Below, one piece after another: positions 55,065 through 64,000 of a stretch of 64,000 nt of DNA (its first letter is position 1; every line of letters starts with the position of its first letter). Below the pieces are notes generated by a model. The model made no database searches. It had not been told where the DNA came from and saw only the letters and a program-made list of their open reading frames with translations. A program made the position numbers and the translations under genes. The DNA lies in contig CM040118.1 of assembly GCA_022559845.1 (NCBI GenBank), positions 446,894,053 to 446,958,052 of the forward strand. Direction: 5' to 3'. The DNA comes from Amorphophallus konjac. Taxonomy: Eukaryota > Streptophyta > Magnoliopsida > Alismatales > Araceae.

Positions 55065-56397
55065 ATCATGCATACATGTTCACATTTGCATCTATTATTT
55101 GCATTTTCTATCTCTCAATGCATATGATTGAGTTATCTGTGCATATATGTGAATTGCGTATGTCAATTTCAATTGTTTAAATGTGTGTATATGTCCTAAT
55201 GCACATTTTAAACATTCACTGAAGATCTGTTGCATGCAATTTTCATCTGTATACATATGTGCTTGACATACTGCCATCAAAAATTGAGATGCACATAGGA
55301 CTGCTTTTGCATTGCATTGTTTTGCATGACCATTATGGTATATCAAATGGTAAGTTACTAAAGGGTAGATGTAATCTGTTTGAAAGTTCTTACTATGTGT
55401 GAGGTGGTCGTTAGACCAAGTTTTCTGTCTGGTACCATGGGTCATATTGCACATAGGGCAGTCTAAGACCTAATTCATTGAACTCCCTTGCATAATGTTT
55501 CTTGCATATGATGCACTTAGAATTTAGTCACATAGTGCATAAATTCAGGGGGAGTCTGTCAAGATATTTTTTTTTGTGATTCATGCATACTTGGTCAGAT
55601 TAATCCTCTGCATGGTTTTTCATGTCATATATAATGGCTCAATGCATTCTTTGAAAAAGAGTCAATGCATATGCATACATGTGTCAATAGCATGTCATTC
55701 ATATTAAAAAAAATTCCAAAACGATTGATTGAGTAAATAATTCAGGGGGAGCATAAATCAAACTTTGAACTACATGGCTACTCATCTGTTCTATCATTAT
55801 CTAATTCGGTCAACCTATATTGCTCATTCAGTCAACCGATATCTTCATTGTCTAGCCATATCATTGCTCATTCTGCAATTTTTGCTCTTCCTGAAACATA
55901 CATCATAATTGACATCAGTTTGTATCACTTCTTTCTATCTGATTTAAATTCACTCAAACTGATATTCTTCTTGAGTCTGGAATTTATTGATTACTGCTCC
56001 TACATTTGCTGAGGGGGAGCTACCTTGAAAGGATTATGTGCTATCCTGTAAACAACTAGGCATTATATAAAAAGTCTTAGCTAGAAAGATAGATCATGCC
56101 TATATGAAAGGATAAACCATTGCGTGAGTAGATCCTTGGATCCAACCTCCGCCAAGTACTAGTCTTAGTTGTGATTGGTTTACCAGCTTACCTTGTAATT
56201 CATATTCCTTATGTGATTGACATTTACTGCCACTAATGTCTTAAGCTGGTCTGTCTGAAATCTCACTTTTGATGAACCTTGAACACATCTGTCATGTTCT
56301 TAGCTCATTGATTTCAAATAATTCTCAAACTATCTAAATATCTTTGGTTGCACATATCTTTGAAATTCTCTGTCAAACTTGAAATTCACCTTGCTGT
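55065..56397 (+). other. SIR-0 3' untranslated region
   Basis: No gene is seen. It has GGGGGAG tracts and two blocks (55333-55445 and 56080-56170) that match the SIR-3 blocks in reverse orientation. Continues after CHR-3 at 63951. Confidence 0.7.
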
Positions 56398-58684
56398 TGA
56401 TGCGGGACGGACACGGGAGATGACACTATTAGGTGCCACCCTCGGACTCTAGATGAAGACGCGACCAGCAGCACACACCAGGGAGACACTAAGCCCGACA
56501 CTACGAGCTCCTAGTGGCAAAACGTCGCTAACAGAAGTGGAAGCTCACTCGTCGTCCCAAGCGAGGGAAAGCGTGGACCGTGCGCGGTTAAGGAACCGAC
56601 GGAGGTCAAGGGTAGTCCGACTCAACTTCCGGACTCGGATCGAGTCACGGGACGGGTCACTCTCACTCTCACAGCGGTGACATGGACACACGGGCTAGTA
56701 CCTACACTCTCGGCAGTGGCAAAAGGCCGTATACTAGCTAAGCAAATGAATGCCAAGAGGTTCGGACCATTACCTCCACGCACCCGGCGTGGCGAAGACA
56801 ACCCCGGCCGAATTACGGATCCCCGGTTAAACAACTTTACAACAGTACAATGATTTGACCCACTCCACGCAGGGAGGTAAAAGGTCACATGTGGCACCCG
56901 GGAATCACGCAACTCGGGTTGACGGGCAGCATCTTGATGTCGCCCGGCGGTGCCGAACTCCGCGTTTTCGTGCTTTCCGAACGGCGGGTTCTGCGGGCCC
57001 GCGGGGCCCACGGACGGCGCTGTCCTCCGGATTTGTGGGGTTGGGACCCACTATGATTGGGACCCCTGGTGGCGCGCCTCCACGGATGGCGGTCGGCCGG
57101 GAACACCGATCGGGGGTCGATCGGCCCCGATTCCCAATTGTTGAACTAGCTGCCCACGGATTTTGATTTCTGTTTTCCGGCGCGCGCTCCGGCGAAAACG
57201 GCCGCTGTGATCAATCCCGACGTCGGATCGGGATGCATGAGCTATCGTTGGAAAGCTCTCTTCAAATACTTCGAGTTAGACCCAGAGAGATCTACTGGAT
57301 CGGGTCGAATCAGAACTTTAATGAATTTACAAGCCCCTGTTGTACAGTAACCGAAACCTTAGATTTGCAGGGTACTTGTCTGAGAACCACCGTTGACCAT
57401 CTAGTAAACCTCCGATTCAGCTCTTGAGCTCTTCTTCAAAGTTGTAGGGGATCAAACCAAGGAATGGGGACATTTTTTGGAATTTGATTTGGAGGTGGTG
57501 ATGATTTACTATGATTTTTGGGGTGACTGGTGGTCGGATTTGGGAACAGGGGGACAGAACTGTAGCTGGGACTGAGAATGATTTTTAGAAAATATGAAAT
57601 TGACGAACCAAAAATTGAGAAAAATTGTGGATGAAGGGGTGGATGCGTGAAACCTCCAGTAAAATTGGGCAAACCAAAATAAATTAAAAAGTGGACCTAA
57701 GACATGAAACGCAGGGCGGATGGGAACCTGGATAGAACTTTGGCAGAACCGAAGTGGAAGAGTGGACGAAAATCTAAAATTATGAAACGGGATCTGAATG
57801 ACAAACCAAAATTTGTGGATAGTTCTTGACACCTCTAGAATATCCAGTAAAATTCCCAGGTCGATCTGAGCTCGTGGTTGATGGCTGAATTTCGTGGAAG
57901 CTGTTGTGGTACTGCGCAGGCAGAACTTCGTTGATGGCGGTGGCGGTGCAGTGGCGGCTCGTGGCGGCGGCGGTGGCGACCGGAACTGATAGGGTGGAGT
58001 CTCACCACCAAGAAGCAACCTTCACAGCTGCAAGGGGAGAGGGAGGGGCGCACCAAGCTGGAGCTCCAAGGTTTTTTCTTCCAAATGAATGCATTAATTC
58101 TACTAAAATGGAAAATACAAGCTTAAATAGGTTACATCTCACATCCATCCACAACCATTGGATCTAGGGGATGGGAATGAAGGGTTGGGATGGAGTGTGA
58201 CACACACACACAAAAAAACAATAAAAAAAACAAAGGGGGGGGGGGTGGCCCTTGGACCAAGGAGAGAGGGTGGACTAGTTGGTGGGGGTAGGTGGCCTCC
58301 CATGTGGACTTTTCTAGTCCATTGTCCCCCATGTGTCCAATTCCCATTCAAACTTCTAGATGCTCCCATGTGGCATGTTGACTGGCCCCACGTGGGACCC
58401 TAGGCTGAGGTGGCCCAATGGGGTAGGGCATGTGGGGCCCGTGGGGCCCACGGGGTCCGAATTGCACATATTACAATCAAACTTACATACCGAATAAAAT
58501 GAAACACACACACATTACACACAAATAAAAATCCCCAAAAAATATAATAAATGCTATGACTCAGTGGGGAACCTCCAGACTGTCTCCGAGCCATAGGGAT
58601 GCTGAGGTGGCTCGAGTCGTGCTCCTCGTACGGTACCGGTGGCTCGCCGGCTCATGTCTCGCATGCGCTCGGGTGTCCTCACCA
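56398..58684 (-). repeat. CHR-3 3' LTR
   Basis: TGGTGAGG...CCGCATCA on the minus strand. It includes GCGGTGGCG-type trinucleotide repeats (57934-57980), a (CA)n/A/G low-complexity run (58200-58245) and a TATA-like TATTTAAG on the minus strand at 58122-58129. Confidence 0.93.
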
Positions 58685-58696
58685 ATTCTCCCCGGG
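58685..58696 (-). other. CHR-3 polypurine tract
   Basis: The minus strand reads CCCGGGGAGAAT against the LTR start TGGTGAGG. Confidence 0.75.
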
Positions 58697-58791
58697 TGGG
58701 AGAAACTCGACCCTGTCGAGTAAGGGTCTGCATCGCTCCGGTATCGCTCCAGAAGATCCGGATCAATCCGTTGCAACTCTCCATGTGTGAT

Positions 58792-61386
58792 TCATGTGTC
58801 CTCAGTAGCGGGCCGTCCTCTCCATCGCACTAGGTAGCGCAGGTAAGATCCACTCCTGGTAACTGTCACTTGCTCGTCCAGTATACGATCTATATGCTCA
58901 CGCTGCCGTAAAAAAGGGGCTGGAGGTGGAAGTGGACACTCAGGTGTGGGATCACTCTCAAGGGAAGGAGATGGCTCAAAAGGCTCACTAGGGATCACCG
59001 CTGGGTCCCTATATGCAACAAGATCTGATACATTGAAGGTAGAGCTTATACCATATTCCTCGGGCAGGTCCACAACATATGCATTGGATCCAACGCGTTT
59101 CAACACTCTAAATGGACCGGCTCCGCGAGCTTGCAACTTCTTAACGGTTCCAGAGGGAAACCGTTCAGGTCTTACCCTGATCATGACATATTCGCCCTCT
59201 TGGAACTCTCGGTGGTGTCTATGGGCACCGACTAACTCCTTGTACCGTGCATTGCTGGCCTTACTGTGACGACGGACGTCGTCATGCAGACTCCTAACAT
59301 GCCTAACAAAAAAAAACACACAGATGCACACACGACCCTACACAAACCTAATGCTAGTCCGACACAATCATATGTAAGGTGGTCCAGGACATCCGAATGT
59401 GTGCCATGCATGCATTTGACATAACCGGAGGTTAATGGCATAGTGGATTCCTAGACATCCTACGATGCACCAATCATGAACATTGGGTTTGGATGTGAGA
59501 AGTCCGGGAGATTTGGGTGGTTTAGGCGGGCCGGGGAAACCAAAGTCTTCATTACCCCCAAATGACGGTTCGGACCTATTGCCATGTAAAGGTTGCCAGA
59601 CCCGAGTAGGAGGGGTGTGATAGTGAACTTCCTTAAAGAGGTGGAATGGAGGTTGTGGGCCAAAGGGCCCATGAAGAAAGGGATCGAAGGGATCAAAGAA
59701 TGTGTGACCCCTCGATATGGATTCCCTCATTTCAAGGTCCCATGTGTGGAATTCTAGAAGGTGTTGATGGTCACCTTCATCCGTGAAGGGAGATGAGACG
59801 GTGGGGGTATGATGGTGGAATCTCTCGAAAAGGTGGAGTAAATATGGTGGGTCACGGGGTCCACAAGAGAATGGGTCGAAGGGATCATAGAAGGTATGAC
59901 CCCTCGGACTAGGCTTCCACAATTCACTGTCCCACATTTGGAAATCTTGGAGGTGTAAATGATCACCTTCATTCATTGCGAGAGATGGGACGACAGTCAT
60001 AGGTAGAAAGTAAGATTCCTCCATTGGACAAAGGGGAATGAAGTTGGACTCGGCCGGCAAAGGGAGGAGTAGAAGAACCTCCGTGGTAACATGACCCACA
60101 GTGTACACGGAGGTGATGGACCCTAGGGATGGATGTGTGAAGCTACGACCTGTAGGTCAGTCGAAGCGTGGGGCCAACAAGTGCGTAAATGTCAACTGCC
60201 GGTCTAATCCTTTAAGAAGATCATCTAATGTATCCACATGGTGAGTAGACCGGAAGGTGGTATGGAATGAGTTGATTGGCACCAGAGGTAGAATAGGGTC
60301 CATATATGGGAAGGGAAGTGGGACCAAGCCCTTCTTGAGCCAGCTAAGAAGCGGCTCGGCTATGACAAGCATACCCGTTAGAAACACGGGTGGCTCGGGC
60401 TGAGGCGGCTCCAAATGAGAGGGCTCTGAAATAAGATCGGAAGGTGAGGTTTCTCCAACCCCTTTATCCCCTAGGGCTAGAGATGTCCGAGTGGGACACT
60501 GTCCGGCAAAGTGGCCAAACCCCTGGCAGCGATAACACTGTTGTCGTGATCCTCTACGCTCCTTGATAAGTGGGTCCCTACCCTTATCCTCCTGACGGAC
60601 AGGGGGTGTAGGCAATGGGGCTCTCGTGGGTGGGGGAAGAGGATCCACCAAGATGGGGAGAGGACCTCGGGATGGCACTCTAGATGACACTGGATTGGGA
60701 CTACCGGTTGCTACCTCCTTAGGGTCATGCTTGGTTCTATCTCGGCTAGGAGGTAGGCAAGGGGGAAGCAGGGACTCAATATAATCACACTTCCTATCCA
60801 CCTTATCCAAAATGATTTGGAAGAGTTCGGCAATGGTGGGGTTTGGAGTAGGAGCGATGTGATGGACTCCCCCATATGAAGTCGGCCTAGTCGTGGACCT
60901 AGGCTCTTCTACATGCGCGGCGCGTTGCCTCCGATTATGGCCCACTTGGGTGGATGTGATTGGGTGGGGTCGGTTGGAGGTGATCGGGCCGAGTAGGTAG
61001 ACCTTCCTAAGTTCGTCCTTCATCTCATGCCACGACTCGATGGGCCTTTGCCTCCTAACCTCTCTCATGCGCTCAATGCTCTCCCATTTCCAGGCGGCTT
61101 TGTGGACAAGCCTCTCTCGGGCAAAACTAACTTGCATGGCATCGGACATAGTATAACAATCAAAGTATGTGTCCATGGCGGCTTCCCACTTGAGGTAGTC
61201 GCCTGGGTCATTGGAGCCATAAAAGTCCGAGGCTTCGGGCCTACGGAAGTGGAGGGGATGGTTGCCAAGCCCATGGGTGGACCAACGGCCATATTGCCCG
61301 GGTGATGAGGAATCCATGGGAAATTGGAGACTATACGATGGACATGCCGACACAAAGGGACAAGACAAACCGACTAATGCAAACAC
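58792..61386 (-). pseudogene. CHR-3 Gag / unknown module / GPY/F-chromodomain polyprotein
   Basis: One minus-strand phase with internal stops (60157, 59368 and a nearby TAG) and a TGA ending it at 58792. The likely start is the Met at 61315-61317. Gag capsid: YLKWEAAMDTYFDCY, WKWESIERMREVRRQRP. There is an intact CCHC knuckle CYRCQGFGHFAGQC near 60535-60497. The unknown module has FHTTFRSTHHVDTLDDLLKG, GSITSVYTVGHVT, two DPFDPF motifs and GCPGPP-like repeats. At 59331-58792 the integrase end has VRSLHDDVRRHSKASNARYK, a GPY/F domain (FQEGEYVMIRVRPERFPSGT, GAGPFRVLKRVGSNAYVVDL) and a chromodomain (HIDRILDEQV, YLVRWRGRPATEDT). The frame stops exactly where chromodomains have Trp. Chromodomains steer insertion to methylated histone. 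Confidence 0.82.
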
Positions 61387-61644
61387 ACACTAGATGATGT
61401 ACTTAGACCTAACCAATATCCGGTACGTGGCGGAGATAAGCGACCCGAAGATCACTCGTGCAAGTACGCTACCTTCCCGATAGGCATAACCTAATGTTCG
61501 GGCAACGCCTTTTAATATACCGGGCTATTGGGTGAAATGCGATTTGAAACACTCTTTTTTTGTTGTTTTGAAATGATGATCCTAGACTCGACTTATACCA
61601 TGATGCATGTAAGACATATGCAATGACTACCCTAGACTCAACTC

Positions 61645-61656
61645 GCTCTGATACCA
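61645..61656 (-). other. CHR-3 primer-binding site (tRNA-iMet)
   Basis: The minus strand reads TGGTATCAGAGC three bases inside the 5' LTR. Confidence 0.94.
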
Positions 61657-61659
61657 AAC

Positions 61660-63945
61660 TGATGCGGGACGGACACGGGAGATGACACTATTAGGTGCCA
61701 CCCTCGGACTCTAGATGAAGACGCGACCAGCAGCACACACCAGGGAGACACTAAGCCCGACACTACGAGCTCCTAGTGGTAAAACGTTGCTAACAGAAGT
61801 GGAAGCTCACTCGTCGTCCCAAGCGAGGGAAAGCGTGGACCGTGCGCGGTTAAGGAACCGGCGGAGGTCAAGGGTAGTCCGACTCAACTTCCGGACTCGG
61901 ATCGAGTCACGGGACGGGTCACTCTCACTCTCGCAGTGGTGACATGGACACACGGGCTAGTACCTACACTCTCGACAGTGGCAAAAGGCCGTATACTAGC
62001 TAAGCAAATGAATGCCAAGAGGTTCGGACCATTACCTCCACGCACCCGGCGTGGCGAAGACAACCTCGGCCAAATTACGGATCCCCGGTTAAACAACTTT
62101 ACAACAGTACAATGATTTGACCCACTCCACGCAGGGAGGTAAAAGGTCACATGTGGCGCCCGGGAATCACGCAACTCGGGTTGACGGGCAGCATCTTGAT
62201 GTCGCCCGGCGGTGCCGAACTCCGCGTTTTCGTGCTTTCCGAACGGCGGGTTCTGCGGGCCCGCGGGGCCCACGGACGGCGCTGTCCTCCGGATCTGTGG
62301 GGGTGGGACCCACTATGATTGGGACCCCTGGTGGCGCGCCTCCACGGACGGCGGTCGGCCGGGAACACCGATCGGGGGTCGATCGGCCCCGATTCCCAAT
62401 TGTTGAACTAGCTGCCCACGGATTTTGATTTCTATTTTCCGGCGCGCGCTCCGGCGAAAACGGCCACTGTGATCAATCCCGACGTCGGATCGGGACGCAT
62501 GAGCTATCGTTGGAAAGCTCTCTTCAAATGCATCGATCTAGACCCAGAGAGATTTACTGGATCGGGTCGGATCAGAACTTCAATGAATTTACAAGCCCTT
62601 GTTGTAAAGTAACTGAAACCTCAGATTTGTAGGGTACTTGCCTGAGAACCACCGTTGACCGCCTAGTAAACCTCCGATTCAGCTCTTGAGATCTTCTTCA
62701 AAGTTGTAGGGGATCAAACCACAAAACTGGGACTATTTTTGGAATTTGATTTGGAGCTGGTGATGATTTACTATGATGTTTGGGGTGACTGGTGGTCGGA
62801 TCTGGGAACAGGGGGACAGAACTGTAGCTGGGACTGAGAATAATTTTGAGAAAATATGAAATGGACGAACCAAAAATTGAGAAAAATTGTGGACGAAGGG
62901 GTGGATGGGTGGAACCTCCAGTAAAATTGGGCAAACCAAAATAAATCAAAAAGTGGACCTAAGACATGAAACTCAGGGCGGATGGGAACCTAGATAGAAC
63001 TTTGGCAGAACCGAAGTGGAAGAATGGATAAAAATCTAAAATTATGAAACGGGATCTGAATGACAAACCAAAATTTGTGGATAGTTCTTGACACCTCTAG
63101 AACATCCAGTAAAATTCCCAGGTTGATCTGAGCTCGTGGTTGATGGCTGAATTTCGTGGAAGCTGCTGTGGTACTGCGCAGGCAGAACTTCGTTGATGGC
63201 GGTGGCGGTGCGGTGGCGGCTCGTGGCGGCGGCGGTGGCGACCGGAACTGATAGGGTGGAGTCTCACCACCAAGAAGCAACCTTCACAGCTGCAAGGGGA
63301 GAGGGAGGGGCGCACCAAGCTGGAGCTCCAAGGTTTTTTCTTCCAAATGAATACATTAATTCTACTAAAATGGAAAATACAAGCTTAAATAGGTTACATC
63401 TCACATCCATCCACAACCATTGGATCTAGGGGATGGGAATGGAGGGTTGGGATGGAGTGTGACACACACACACACAAAAACAATAAAAAAAACAAAGGGG
63501 GGGGGGCGGCCCTTGGACCAAGGAGAGAGGGTGGACTAGTTGGTGGGGGTAGGTGGCCTCCCATGTGGACTTTTCTAGTCCATTGTCCCCCATGTGTCCA
63601 ATTCCCATTCAAACTTCTAGATGCTCCCATGTGGCATGTTGACTGACCCCACGTGGGACCCTAGGCTGAGGTGGCCCAATGGGGTGGGGCATGTGGGGCC
63701 CGTGGGGCCCACGGGGTCCGAATTGCACATATTACAATCAAACTTACATACCGAATAAAATGAAACACACACACATTACACATAAATAAAAATCCCCAAA
63801 AAATATGATAAATGCTATGACTCAGTGGGGAACCTCCAGACTGTCTCCGAGCCATAGGGATGCTGAGGTGGCTCGAGTCGTGCTCCTCGTGCGGTACCGG
63901 TGGCTCGTCGGCTCGTGTCTCGCATGCGCTCGGGTGTCCGCACCA
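61660..63945 (-). repeat. CHR-3 5' LTR
   Basis: 2286 bp, near-identical to 56398-58684. Contains the same trinucleotide repeats (63196-63241) and (CA)n/A/G run (63462-63508). Confidence 0.94.
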
Positions 63946-64000
63946 GCTGTTCTCTACACAAAATTTCCTGAAATCTCATGGCCATTTGTTTGATGCATTC
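63946..64000 (+). other. SIR-0 continuation to window end
   Basis: The first five bases are the CHR-3 TSD; the rest continues the AT-rich SIR-0 3' region. No gene is seen. Confidence 0.7.

Larger units (their letters stand above)
56398..63945 (-). mobile_element. CHR-3, chromovirus-derived element retaining a chromodomain
   Basis: Complete minus-strand element with perfect TSD GCTGT (56393-56397 and 63946-63950). LTRs are at 56398-58684 and 61660-63945 (2287 and 2286 bp, very similar, so young), PBS at 61645-61656, PPT at 58685-58696. Its internal region of about 3 kb encodes Gag with a zinc knuckle, the DPFDPF/GCPGPP module and integrase GPY/F plus chromodomain, without protease, RT, RNase H or integrase core. 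Confidence 0.94.
40784..64000 (+). mobile_element. SIR-0, oldest Sirevirus-like element hosting the nest
   Basis: Seen as three fragments: 40784-41027, 55060-56397 and 63946-64000. Removing SIR-3 (TSD TGAAT) and CHR-3 (TSD GCTGT) joins them seamlessly. The first fragment encodes the end of a copia Gag; the rest is Sirevirus-type untranslated 3' region with GGGGGAG tracts (near 55549, 55745 and 56012). CHR-2 lies in its gag. Its LTRs are outside the window or lost. Confidence 0.82.

Overview
This window is plant nuclear DNA: a dense nest of LTR retrotransposons with no recognisable host gene, rRNA or tRNA gene. The evidence is Ty1/copia and Ty3/gypsy proteins typical of angiosperms, long LTRs bounded by TG...CA with 5-bp target-site duplications (TSDs), primer-binding sites (PBS) complementary to initiator tRNA-Met, polypurine tracts (PPT), and LTR-inside-LTR insertions. 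Working names used here: SIR = Sirevirus-like Ty1/copia, CHR = chromovirus-derived Ty3/gypsy, GYP-A = non-chromovirus Ty3/gypsy. The species cannot be named from the sequence.

Layout: SIR-1 (+, 1-6238, 3' end only; integrase, RT, RNase H, 3' LTR) lies inside GYP-A. GYP-A (-, 6239-33603, leaves the window on the left) has its gag-protease interrupted by CHR-1 (-, 7728-15510, TSD TGTTG) and its LTR interrupted by SIR-2 (+, 21458-32191). GYP-A itself sits in the left LTR of CHR-2 (+, 33604-40783). CHR-2 sits in the end of gag of an older Sirevirus, SIR-0 (+, seen at 40784-41027, 55060-56397 and 63946-64000). SIR-0 also received SIR-3 (-, 41028-55059, TSD TGAAT), whose 5' LTR carries a 3576-bp solo LTR (50260-53835, TSD TACAG), and CHR-3 (-, 56398-63945, TSD GCTGT). 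Order of events: SIR-0; then CHR-2, SIR-3 and CHR-3; then GYP-A; then SIR-1, CHR-1 and SIR-2 into GYP-A.

Most of these elements look non-autonomous. SIR-2 and SIR-3 keep gag but have no protease, integrase or RT. CHR-1, CHR-2 and CHR-3 keep a gag-like capsid region and the far C-terminus of integrase (GPY/F plus a chromodomain or its remnant), but the protease-RT-RNase H-integrase core is replaced by an unfamiliar coding module. That module has repeated DPFDPF and GCPGPP motifs and is shared by all three. SIR-1 is the only element here with a visible RT, and its LTR and PPT resemble those of SIR-2, so SIR-1-like elements are a plausible source of enzymes for SIR-2 (inference).

The most interesting signals are: (1) the shared CHR module; (2) a chain of small hairpins in the LTR leader of the SIR elements, with paired base changes that keep the stems; (3) family-specific motif arrays upstream of the TATA box in each LTR (AAGTCTRTACA about 50 times in SIR-2, GCGTCGACGC in SIR-1, GGTCGACC in SIR-3, 48-bp repeats in GYP-A); (4) six consecutive intact CCHC zinc knuckles in SIR-2 Gag; and (5) a GYP-A gag-protease frame that stays in phase for 1633 codons across a nested insertion despite many stop codons.
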